Shown piece after piece: positions 1-5,269 of a DNA stretch of 5,269 nucleotides; within the stretch, counting starts at the first letter, position 1, and each line of letters begins with the position of its first letter. The stretch lies in assembly GCA_024643825.1 (NCBI GenBank), contig JAHEME010000269.1, positions 1-5,269 of the forward strand, written 5' to 3'. Below the pieces are notes generated by a model that did no database searches, was not told where the DNA came from, and saw only the letters and a list, made by a program, of their open reading frames with translations. The position numbers and the translations under genes were made by a program. The DNA comes from Chloroflexota bacterium. Its GTDB lineage: Bacteria > Chloroflexota > Anaerolineae > Aggregatilineales > UBA3940.

Positions 1-3000
1 CAGCATTCGCGAAGGCTACTTCTTTGCGATGCGTTACATCCCAACCGGGTCGGTACGCACCCTGCTGAAATCTGGGGCTATCGGCCCGGCGATAACCCTT
101 GCTATGATCCGGCAGATTGTCGACGCTTTGGAACACATCCATTCACACGACATCGTCCACCGCGATCTGAAACCGGGCAATCTCCTGCTTGAGCCTGGTC
201 CGCGTGTGTATCTTAGCGATTTCGGCCTTGCACGTGAATTACGAGACGTAACAGCCGTACTTCACACCGGGCATGGAACCGGGCCTTACGCGTCTCCAGA
301 GCAGCATTCTCGCTCCCCGATCAGCGTGCGTTCCGACATCTTCAGCCTCGGCGTCGTGATTTATGAGATGCTTACTGGTACGCTCCCCTGGCACGGCGAA
401 ACGCCGCTGGCAGTCGCCCAACACTTTTCCGGGGAGGTGCTTCCCGATCCTCGCATGGTGAATTATGCGCTACCACCGGGCATAGTCGAGGCGCTTCGCG
501 CTATGACTCACTACGACCCGGTTGAGCGCCCCGATTCCATTCGTCATGCGTGGGACATACTGGTCGAATCCTTCGGTGAGGAAGCCCGGCTCTTTCTTGA
601 AATTAAGGGACTGGATGTCCCCTCGACCGAGGAAGACCATTCCGATGCAGGCCTGGAAGTTACTGCCGCACATCAGCTTCTTGATTCCAATTTGCGCGGC
701 TGGGAATCCACTCACGAACCATTCCCTGTTAGCCTCTCGAACTTCATGCTGATCGATGCAGCCTTACGACATGTTGAAGACCTCAGCCCGACCGAGTTAC
801 AAGCCATGCTGAGGGGTGCGCTGGCGCATGGCTACCGCATCTTTTACTGGGCAAACCGCGTCACCGATAGCGAATCACGCCAGCAGGCCCTTATCTCTGT
901 GATGACGTACGAGGATGACGCCGCATTAGAACGTGCGGTCAGCCAGATACAGCATGAAACTGGCACGATTTCGCTGCCGGCGTCCGTCCAGGAGCGTCTG
1001 GTCAACCTGCTGATGCAATCCTCCAACACCACAGTGCAGGGCAGCGCGATCCACCTGCTGCGCCGTTCCCTGATGGGGATACAGGAATGGCAGAGCTTTA
1101 CCATCAACCCGGAAGCCGATGCGCTGCTGGCGGATATCGCTCTCAGCGAGCATGCTCAATCCACCATCGCTGCCCAATTGATCGGCCAGATACGCAGCGA
1201 AGCCGCTGTCGAACGCCTGCTCACAGCGCATGGAACGTCCCTGGACTCCCGCATGTGGCCTGCCCTGACCATGATCTGGAGAGAAGCTCATACCTTTCCT
1301 CAAAGCGTCTCTTCGCGCATTCGTCTCCAGGCGGCCCTGAATGCTGCTCGTCGCCAACTGCTGGAAGATCGCTTCGCCGTGACCCTGGCCCGCCTGACAC
1401 TGGGCGCAATGGCTGGGCTGCTGGCAGGCGCGGCGCTTCTCTCCGGGCTGTTTGGCTCCGTCGATTTGCAGTTTCGAGATACCCTATTCCAGCCTTACTC
1501 CGATAGTGGAATCGTGACGATTGTCGCCATCGGCGATGACACGCTGGCCCGCTATGGTCGCTGGGATTCCTGGCCACGCTCGCTGCACGCAGAACTGGTA
1601 GATCGTCTGGTGCAAGCCCATGCACGCGTCATTGCCCTGGATATTGCGTTCGCCTCGGTGACCAAAGATGATGTCCTCCTTGCCGAGTCCATCCGTCAGG
1701 CGGGGAATGTGATCCAGCCTGTGCTCGGCGAAGGCGATGCCTATCCCAGTGATTCGGGTATCGCCGCCTTTGCTGGGGCCGTGTGGCCCCAGCCGAGCCT
1801 GGCAAGCGCAGGTATGGCGGTGGGCCACACCAACATCCTGCATGATTCTGATGGGTATGTACGTCGGATGCCCGTCGCCATTCTGGTGGATAACGTCGCA
1901 GTTCCCAGCATGGCGCTCGCTTCTATCGAAGCCTATCTAGGAATCGGCTCTGGCGGTCAGCTTGATCCTCAGGCGAGCACAATCAACGCCGCCGGACGCA
2001 CGATCCCGGTTGGCTCGTATGGTGAGATGCTCATTCACTATACAGGCCCGCCACTCGCCAATCAGCAAACAAACTTCAACCTGGTGCGCTATCAGGATAT
2101 CCTCGACGGACACTTCGATCCTTCGTTGATTGACGGCAAGATCGTGCTGGTGGGGCTGATCGCAACCGCCGAGCCAGATAGCTATCTGACTCCAGTAAGC
2201 GAGCGGGGTCGGCCTATGTATGGAGTTGAGATCATTGCCAACGGCATCGAAACGATCTGGTCGGGCCGCTTTTTACATCGCCCACCCCGCTGGGCAGAAT
2301 TTACCTCTCTGGTGATCCTCGGTGCGGTTGCGGGGCTTTTGGCAACGCGAGCGTGGCAGGGGCTGTTACTCAGCATCCTGGCGGGAATCGGCTATTTTGT
2401 GGTGGCCGGAATTTTATTTGACACACGCGGGCTTGTCCTGAGCCTGTTCTATCCGACCCTGGCAGGGATCGGAGGCTACGTGACGGTCACCACCTATCGC
2501 CTCTCCCTGAGTGCTCGTGAGCGTGATAAGCTGGCCCGTTTGTTCGCTGCGCGAGTCTCTCCCAATACAGCGCGCGCCGCCCTGCGTGCCGTGGAACGAG
2601 GCGAATTGCACCTCGGAGGACAAACGCAGGAAGTGACCGCTGTTTCCGTAGAACTACGCTCCGACCCTGCAGCCAACCTTCCCCCCCAGACCATGATCGA
2701 GATGGTAGGCGAATTCCGTCATCGGATTGAGCAGGCGGTCTTTTCCTACGATGGCATCGTGGTTCGATCTGAGGGAGGAGAATTAGGAGCTTTGTTCAAC
2801 ACGCCCCTGCCCCAGGACGATCATCCGGAGCGAGGGATTGCTGCTGCCGTACGCATCATGCAGCAGATGCACGCCTTTCAACAGAGCCTCCCACCCGATC
2901 ACCCTTTCCGCATAGCGAACATTGGGATCGGGATCGCTACAGGTACAGCGACCATTGGCTACGCATCCCCGGAAGGCCGTTCGCGTCACATCGCTGTGGG

Positions 3001-3169
3001 AGAAGCGATCCGCCTCGCAACGCAGCTAGCGAAAACGACAGATGCCAACACCATCCTGATCGGCGCATCGACGCAGGAACGTGGAGGGGCGAGCTTTGCC
3101 GCCTCCCCGCTGCCACCCGTAGCCATACGAGGCAGACCTATCCCCGAAGGCGTCTTTCAGCTTCGCTAA
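1..3169 (+). CDS. Transmembrane Ser/Thr protein kinase - CHASE2 - class III cyclase-fold fusion (5' partial)
   Basis: The frame is open from base 2 to TAA at 3167-3169. Residues here are numbered from the Met at base 29. That Met is not the start: codons before it read SIREGYFFA, which flows into MRYIPTGSVRTLL, the beta5/hinge segment of a Hanks-type kinase, so the N-lobe (glycine loop, ATP-anchoring Lys) lies outside the window. Visible order: kinase C-lobe (1 to about 180), helical linker (about 200-445), transmembrane helix 1 (about 453-476), CHASE2 (about 478-752), transmembrane helices 2-4 (about 756-824), cyclase fold (about 863-1046). Inferred topology is kinase and cyclase fold in the cytoplasm with CHASE2 outside, which fits one helix before and three after CHASE2. 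The kinase motifs look active; the cyclase catalytic residues do not. Inferred role: a receptor kinase that phosphorylates Ser/Thr on target proteins in response to an unknown external signal. Domain calls are by motif reading; the fusion is continuous with no internal stop. Confidence 0.93.
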   Translation, partial: SIREGYFFAMRYIPTGSVRTLLKSGAIGPAITLAMIRQIVDALEHIHSHDIVHRDLKPGNLLLEPGPRVYLSDFGLARELRDVTAVLHTGHGTGPYASPEQHSRSPISVRSDIFSLGVVIYEMLTGTLPWHGETPLAVAQHFSGEVLPDPRMVNYALPPGIVEALRAMTHYDPVERPDSIRHAWDILVESFGEEARLFLEIKGLDVPSTEEDHSDAGLEVTAAHQLLDSNLRGWESTHEPFPVSLSNFMLIDAALRHVEDLSPTELQAMLRGALAHGYRIFYWANRVTDSESRQQALISVMTYEDDAALERAVSQIQHETGTISLPASVQERLVNLLMQSSNTTVQGSAIHLLRRSLMGIQEWQSFTINPEADALLADIALSEHAQSTIAAQLIGQIRSEAAVERLLTAHGTSLDSRMWPALTMIWREAHTFPQSVSSRIRLQAALNAARRQLLEDRFAVTLARLTLGAMAGLLAGAALLSGLFGSVDLQFRDTLFQPYSDSGIVTIVAIGDDTLARYGRWDSWPRSLHAELVDRLVQAHARVIALDIAFASVTKDDVLLAESIRQAGNVIQPVLGEGDAYPSDSGIAAFAGAVWPQPSLASAGMAVGHTNILHDSDGYVRRMPVAILVDNVAVPSMALASIEAYLGIGSGGQLDPQASTINAAGRTIPVGSYGEMLIHYTGPPLANQQTNFNLVRYQDILDGHFDPSLIDGKIVLVGLIATAEPDSYLTPVSERGRPMYGVEIIANGIETIWSGRFLHRPPRWAEFTSLVILGAVAGLLATRAWQGLLLSILAGIGYFVVAGILFDTRGLVLSLFYPTLAGIGGYVTVTTYRLSLSARERDKLARLFAARVSPNTARAALRAVERGELHLGGQTQEVTAVSVELRSDPAANLPPQTMIEMVGEFRHRIEQAVFSYDGIVVRSEGGELGALFNTPLPQDDHPERGIAAAVRIMQQMHAFQQSLPPDHPFRIANIGIGIATGTATIGYASPEGRSRHIAVGEAIRLATQLAKTTDANTILIGASTQERGGASFAASPLPPVAIRGRPIPEGVFQLR
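2..568 (+). other. Hanks-type Ser/Thr protein kinase domain, C-lobe only
   Basis: This segment encodes the hinge and C-lobe of a bacterial eukaryotic-like kinase. The catalytic loop is HRDLKPGN with catalytic D46, metal-binding N51 and the RD arginine R45. The DFG motif is D64-G66. The P+1 loop is GTGPYASPEQ (83-92), where SPE stands in for APE. The F-helix Asp is D103 in RSDIFSLG, and the late subdomain XI arginine is R167 in ERP. T75, T80 and T84 in or near the activation loop are candidate autophosphorylation sites, by analogy with the family. All C-lobe catalytic residues are present, so an active kinase is expected if the N-lobe beyond the window edge is intact. Confidence 0.95.
641..1363 (+). 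other. Helical, HEAT-like cytoplasmic linker between kinase and first membrane helix
   Basis: Residues about 205-445 follow the kinase and precede the first membrane helix. The sequence is rich in Ala, Leu, Glu, Gln and Arg with short breaks, as in paired antiparallel helices. Stretches such as ERLVNLLMQSS, AIHLLRRSLMG and AAQLIGQIRSEAAVERLL resemble HEAT/armadillo-type helices. I see no catalytic motif and do not recognise a named family. Many bacterial membrane kinases have a short juxtamembrane linker instead, so a block of this size suggests a scaffold, substrate-docking or signal-relay segment. That role is inference. Confidence 0.5.
1385..2500 (+). other. CHASE2 extracytoplasmic sensor domain with flanking transmembrane helices (1+3)
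   Basis: A hydrophobic helix (residues about 453-476, Ala/Gly/Leu-rich) leads into a CHASE2 domain. Family-typical elements in order are: FRDTLF after the helix; the core strand TIVAIGDDTLARYG; the WPRSLHAELVDRL helix; VIALDIAF; the HDSDGYVRRMP motif (605-615); MLIHYTGPP; the strand GKIVLVG (703-709); and a closing GVEIIANGIETI segment (732-743). Three hydrophobic helices follow at about 756-774, 776-797 and 801-824. CHASE2 is known as an extracellular sensory domain of bacterial kinases and cyclases whose ligand is generally unknown. Length and flanking membrane pattern are normal for the family. Confidence 0.9.
1772..1793 (+). repeat. Perfect 9-bp inverted repeat with 4-nt loop inside the CHASE2 coding region
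   Basis: GCTGGGGCC at 1772-1780 and its exact complement GGCCCCAGC at 1785-1793 flank a GTGT loop. The stem is eight G/C pairs plus one A-T pair, so it would fold strongly in mRNA. It encodes part of CHASE2 (residues AGAVWPQP) and no T-run follows, so it is not a normal terminator. Function unknown; it may be chance. Confidence 0.6.
2615..3166 (+). other. Degenerate class III adenylate/guanylate cyclase domain (probable pseudocyclase)
   Basis: After the last membrane helix, FAARVSPNTARAALR and ERGELHLGGQTQEVT match the segment that normally introduces CHASE2-linked cyclase domains. The fold continues to the C-terminus with DHPERGIAAAVRI, IGIGIATG and the final GRPIPEGVFQL, all family-typical. 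Active-site positions, read against the usual consensus (FADIRGFT, DKFIGDAVMAVF, DYTVIGDAVNLAAR), are substituted: first metal Asp to E875, purine-specifying Lys to R913, second metal Asp to G917, second specificity residue to R986, transition-state Asn to R995 and transition-state Arg to Q999. The flanking scaffold aligns without gaps, so these are real substitutions and not frameshift damage. cAMP or cGMP synthesis is unlikely; dimerisation, regulation of the kinase or nucleotide sensing is plausible. Confidence 0.85.
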
Positions 3170-3175
3170 GAGTGA
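3170..3175. other. Six-bp intergenic junction between convergent genes
   Basis: Only GAGTGA separates the TAA of the receptor gene (3167-3169, plus strand) from the TAA of the surface-protein gene (3176-3178, minus strand). There is no room for a dedicated terminator. The nearby inverted repeats, a 5-bp stem CGAAG/CTTCG at 3145-3165 and a 4-bp stem AGGC/GCCT at 3178-3196 followed by GTTTT, are weak. Termination therefore probably occurs inside the opposing coding sequence or by another mechanism. Confidence 0.8.
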
Positions 3176-3271
3176 TTAGGCGACGTCCCGCTGCCTGTTT
3201 TGCCGCTGCCATCTCCACATCAGCCAGACATCTGCTGCCACAACGATCACCAGAAGCAGCCAGCGAATCCA
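3176..3271 (-). other. C-terminal transmembrane anchor with basic cytoplasmic tail
   Basis: Residues 665-685 form one hydrophobic helix (core WLLLVIVVAADVWLMW), followed by RWQRQNRQRDVA. The positive tail predicts that the C-terminus is inside and the rest of the protein outside. Two cysteines, C652 and C662, lie just outside the membrane and may pair. No LPxTG-type sorting motif precedes the helix, so anchoring appears to be by the helix itself. Confidence 0.85.
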
Positions 3272-5269
3272 GGGGAAACACGTCACCGTAATGCCAAATA
3301 CCTGCAAGCACGTCCCGCTTGCGCTTCGCCCCGCCGCCCCTTCGCTGCTGGACTCTCCATTGCTCGGCTCATCCCCCGCAAATTGGGGAAGCGCAAGAGC
3401 TGATACGCGGATGGTAGCGCATACTTCATCCGCAGATTCTTCGACGCCCATCGCAGAGGCACAAACTACAAGGTTATCGCCGTTGCCCGTAACCAGCAGT
3501 TCCACCGTCAATACAGTCTGTGTGCTAGGTAGAAGTTGGTCGAGATGCCATTTGATCTGCTCTGAATCAACCTGTAATTGCCCCAACGCCAACTGAATCC
3601 CACCCAGCGCCCCTGGTCCGTCAACATGATTCAGAACGGCAATGTCCGTGATCGCCGTCGCCCCTGCGTTCTCAAGCTGAATCATCAAAGTCACAATCTG
3701 ACCCGGAGTCGCCTGGCTCTGATCAGTGCCCAGCCGCAGGATCAACCCTTCTAGATCATTGTTCGTGCTGGTGGTGCCATTCTCATCCGGCTGTCCTTCT
3801 TCCCCTGCTTCTACGGGTGACTCATCAGGCGGGGTTTCCGCGCTTGTGCTTTCCTCCGTCACAGCAGCCACAGTAGTAGCAACTGTAGGCGCAACAGTTG
3901 CTGCTGGCGCGATAGTGACCGTTGGAGCCGGGGTAACGGGGGGTATAGGAGTAGACGGTGGAGCTAGAGGGAGCGCACCACCACCTCCGCCGCCGCTTTT
4001 CGCCGGGTTAACCGTAATCATTACTATAGCCGGATCGGAGCAGGCAGATTGTTGATCGCATACCTGGTAGCTAAACTGGGTGGTTCCCAGGAACGAATTC
4101 CCAGCGGAATACCTGATCTGCCCGGTAGTCGGGTTTACCAAAACACTGCCATTCCCAGGAGGGCTGACAATCACCACGGAAGTCGGGTCGATAGCGCTAT
4201 CAATATCGAAGTCATTGCCCAGCACTGAGATCGTCACCGAGTCGCCTTGCCGGGTGCTTGCCGAGTCTGGCAGCGCAGTCGGCGGATCATTGACCGGGTC
4301 AATTGTGACTGTTACAGTAGCCGTAGAGCACAGACTTCCCGTATCGCAAATCTGATAGTCAAAACTATCGATCACTCCACTGATGTCTGGATCAGGGGTA
4401 TAGGTGAGCGTCCCATTTCCGTTTGGGACTGCCATCCCGTAGGATGGCAACGACTCAACCGTGATGGAACCCGGATCGAGGTTATTTTGAGGGTCGGTGT
4501 CATTGCCTGCGACGTTGATGATAACCTCGACATCTTCATCGGTTGTCGCCGGGTCATCAATAGCTGTTGGCCCGGTATTCGCGCCGCCAACGGTTACCGT
4601 CACCAGTGCTGTCGCGCACAGAGGGGAAGGATCGCAAATCTCGTAGGAGAAGGTGTCAGGCCCGGTGAAGCTAGTGGCTGGCACATAGCTGACGAAATCG
4701 TCCGAGGGTTCAGTAGGCGTCCCCGCATTATTGATCGTGGCCGTCCCGCCCTGATCAGTAGTTACGCTAGCCCCTCCAGGAACGTCAACCGTCGAAAAGA
4801 CCCGCGTAAGCGTGATCGGGTCGCCATCCAGGTCGTAGTCGTTATCCAGCACATGGACGACCTGAGAAATGCCGGTCGGAGTGGTCGTCCCGTCTGGCTG
4901 TGCTACTGGGGCCGTCCTGCCAGTTCCGATCGTACATGTGCCCTGATCGGATTGGATCGTAAATTGCACTTCCGAGGGCGTGACCGTGCCCGTCCACGCC
5001 ATTATCACGTTGACGTTGGCATTTTTCTTGGCGGTGATCGGAGGAGTAAACACGATGGCGGAACCAGAAGCGGTATCCCCATTATGAACGACTGTATTGT
5101 TGGGCCACTCGATCCAATCCAGCAGATCGCTCGATGCAATCGTATAGTTGAATGGATCAAGCCCCGTGATCGAGATGTCCATCGAGGAGGTGTTCTTTAG
5201 CTGAAAGCGCACCTCATTGGGGCTATTGAAAGTCACAGACTGTCGGACGATGGCACAGCCCAACGCAGC
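3176..5269 (-). CDS. Surface-exposed Ig-like repeat protein with DUF11-like domain and C-terminal membrane anchor (5' partial)
   Basis: The minus-strand frame is open from the window edge (5269) to TAA at 3178-3176. Residues are numbered from the TTG codon at 5263, counted as 1. That TTG is unlikely to be the start: the two codons before it are also open, no ribosome binding site fits in six bases, and no signal peptide follows, as an exported protein would need. Order: beta-rich domain with C3 and C110 (to about 112); three Ig/cadherin-like repeats (118-226, 231-323, 327-420); hexaglycine 424-429; Pro/Thr/Ala-rich stalk to about 470; acidic Glu/Asp-rich stretch to about 500; DUF11-like domain (about 505-620); Ser/Gly-rich spacer; one transmembrane helix (about 665-685) and a basic tail. 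Likely role: a membrane-anchored surface or envelope protein, possibly adhesive or structural. No enzymatic motif is visible. It faces the receptor gene tail-to-tail, so it has its own, unseen promoter. Confidence 0.9.
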   Translation of the reverse strand, partial: AALGCAIVRQSVTFNSPNEVRFQLKNTSSMDISITGLDPFNYTIASSDLLDWIEWPNNTVVHNGDTASGSAIVFTPPITAKKNANVNVIMAWTGTVTPSEVQFTIQSDQGTCTIGTGRTAPVAQPDGTTTPTGISQVVHVLDNDYDLDGDPITLTRVFSTVDVPGGASVTTDQGGTATINNAGTPTEPSDDFVSYVPATSFTGPDTFSYEICDPSPLCATALVTVTVGGANTGPTAIDDPATTDEDVEVIINVAGNDTDPQNNLDPGSITVESLPSYGMAVPNGNGTLTYTPDPDISGVIDSFDYQICDTGSLCSTATVTVTIDPVNDPPTALPDSASTRQGDSVTISVLGNDFDIDSAIDPTSVVIVSPPGNGSVLVNPTTGQIRYSAGNSFLGTTQFSYQVCDQQSACSDPAIVMITVNPAKSGGGGGGALPLAPPSTPIPPVTPAPTVTIAPAATVAPTVATTVAAVTEESTSAETPPDESPVEAGEEGQPDENGTTSTNNDLEGLILRLGTDQSQATPGQIVTLMIQLENAGATAITDIAVLNHVDGPGALGGIQLALGQLQVDSEQIKWHLDQLLPSTQTVLTVELLVTGNGDNLVVCASAMGVEESADEVCATIRVSALALPQFAGDEPSNGESSSEGAAGRSASGTCLQVFGITVTCFPWIRWLLLVIVVAADVWLMWRWQRQNRQRDVA
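3404..3751 (-). other. DUF11-like (conserved repeat) beta-sandwich domain
   Basis: Residues about 505-620 begin with LRLGTDQSQATPGQIVTLMI and continue QLENAGATAITDIAVLN. This is the pattern of DUF11-type domains: a Pro-Gly turn, then a strand carrying an 'N.G' motif, then 'I.dv.v.d'. A later segment, WHLDQLLPSTQTVLTVELLV, matches the second half of that fold. C601 and C615 could form a disulfide. DUF11 domains are common in bacterial surface proteins and are usually structural. The call rests on motif resemblance. Confidence 0.7.
3752..3997 (-). other. Low-complexity hexaglycine, Pro/Thr/Ala stalk and acidic stretch
   Basis: Residues 423-504 start with six glycines (424-429). A Pro/Thr/Ala/Val segment follows with irregular APT, TPAPT and TVAPT units up to about 470. 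A Glu/Asp/Ser-rich stretch (about 469-497) and a short Asn/Thr segment complete it. Such segments usually act as extended, possibly glycosylated spacers that hold folded domains away from the membrane. The glycosylation idea is inference. Confidence 0.8.
3878..3902 (-). repeat. Inverted repeat (9-bp stem, 7-nt loop) in the stalk-coding region
   Basis: On the plus strand AGCAACTGT (3878-3886) and ACAGTTGCT (3894-3902) are exact reverse complements around a 7-nt loop. The repeat encodes Ala/Thr/Val codons of the stalk, where repetitive codon use makes such symmetry more likely by chance. No T-run follows on either strand. Confidence 0.5.
4004..4912 (-). repeat. Three tandem Ig/cadherin-like repeats with conserved C-x5-C pairs
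   Basis: Units are at residues 118-226 (4586-4912), 231-323 (4295-4573) and 327-420 (4004-4285). Each opens with a 'PxA.pD' segment and carries an N-D-x-D motif (141-144, 254-257, 350-353) of the kind that binds calcium in cadherin-like and Big_9/VCBS-type domains. Each ends with F-[SD]-Y-x-[IV]-C-D-x4-C and a T/V-rich strand. The cysteine pairs C210/C216, C306/C312 and C402/C408 repeat at exactly 96 residues (288 bp). Unit 1 has 17 extra residues between the NDxD motif and its cysteines. A short DNA trace survives: ATCGCAAATCT occurs at both 4343-4353 and 4631-4641 (plus strand). A disulfide within each pair is inferred. Confidence 0.88.
4410..4449 (-). repeat. Two abutting hairpins within the second Ig-like repeat, one capped by a UNCG-type tetraloop
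   Basis: In the minus-strand transcript the first hairpin is an 8-bp perfect stem, UGCCAUCC/GGAUGGCA (4449-4442 and 4437-4430), around a UACG loop closed by C-G, which is the extra-stable cUNCGg class. The next base begins a second hairpin, a 6-bp perfect stem GUCCCA/UGGGAC (4429-4424 and 4415-4410) with an 8-nt loop. No unpaired base separates them. They encode residues within LPSYGMAVPNGNG of repeat 2, and no U-run follows. Confidence 0.6.
4928..5269 (-). other. N-terminal beta-rich domain of unrecognised family (cut by window edge)
   Basis: About 114 visible residues precede the Ig-like repeats. The pattern is alternating hydrophobic strands with 'F.l.N.ss...I.gl' and 'WIEWPNNTVVHNG', then a FTPPITAKK turn, and a closing 'C-T-I-G' strand. 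C3 and C110 lie near the two ends and could pair. The layout resembles a beta-sandwich found in exported proteins, but I cannot name the family. The domain may continue outside the window. Confidence 0.5.

Noticed and set aside
29..31. ATG as the start of the receptor gene
   Set aside because: The frame is open upstream to the window edge and those codons read as kinase hinge sequence. Starting here would remove the kinase N-lobe.
3145..3201. Candidate terminators: CGAAG/CTTCG stem and AGGC/GCCT stem followed by GTTTT
   Set aside because: Stems are only 4-5 bp with 11-nt loops and the T-run is short and interrupted, which is too weak to call.
3977..3994. Trinucleotide-rich tract (hexaglycine codons) as a possible phase-variable microsatellite
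   Set aside because: The codons are mixed (GGC, GGA, GGT), so there is no uniform repeat tract. Three-base units would also change length without shifting the frame.
4247..5200. 317-codon open frame on the plus strand, opposite the Ig-like repeats
   Set aside because: It is antisense to a well-supported gene. Its product is Arg-rich with no domain logic, and its internal echoes (RIANL twice) merely reflect the repeats on the other strand.
5261..5263. TTG as the start of the minus-strand gene
   Set aside because: The frame continues open to the window edge, no ribosome binding site can be seen, and no signal peptide follows for a protein that must be exported.
1..5269. CRISPR array, tRNA/rRNA genes, insertion sequence or prophage features
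   Set aside because: Almost all the window is occupied by the two coding regions. I saw no regularly spaced direct repeats with unique spacers, no transposase or integrase motifs, and no RNA gene signatures.

Overview
This window carries two large, convergent protein genes and nothing else of gene size. Both run off the window at their 5' ends, so neither promoter nor ribosome binding site is visible. Their stop codons lie 6 bp apart (3170-3175). The architectures (Hanks-type Ser/Thr kinase, CHASE2 sensor, class III cyclase fold, and a surface protein with Ig-like repeats, a Pro/Thr-rich stalk and a C-terminal membrane anchor), together with moderately high G+C, suggest a Chloroflexota bacterium, perhaps Anaerolineae-like. 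That placement is inference from domain style; Cyanobacteria or another large-genome environmental lineage cannot be excluded.

Plus strand, 1-3169: the C-terminal 1055 or so residues of a multidomain receptor. In order it has the C-lobe of a protein kinase with intact HRD, DFG and SPE motifs; about 240 residues of helical, HEAT-like sequence; one transmembrane helix; an extracytoplasmic CHASE2 domain; three more transmembrane helices; and a class III adenylate/guanylate cyclase fold. The cyclase fold aligns without gaps to the family consensus around its active site, yet every recognisable catalytic position is substituted, so it is probably a pseudocyclase. The protein thus looks like a transmembrane kinase that senses through CHASE2 and keeps a non-catalytic cyclase domain as a regulatory, dimerisation or ligand-binding module.

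Minus strand, 5269-3176: the C-terminal 697 residues of a surface protein. It has a beta-rich domain at the window edge, three cadherin/Ig-like repeats each ending in a C-x5-C pair at an exact 96-residue period, a hexaglycine and Pro/Thr/Ala stalk followed by an acidic stretch, a DUF11-like domain, and a C-terminal transmembrane helix with a basic tail.

The genes are tail-to-tail and cannot share an operon. A functional link (surface protein as partner or output of the receptor) is possible but unsupported here. Three strong short inverted repeats lie inside the coding regions, one of them a back-to-back hairpin pair, and may be worth an RNA-level check.
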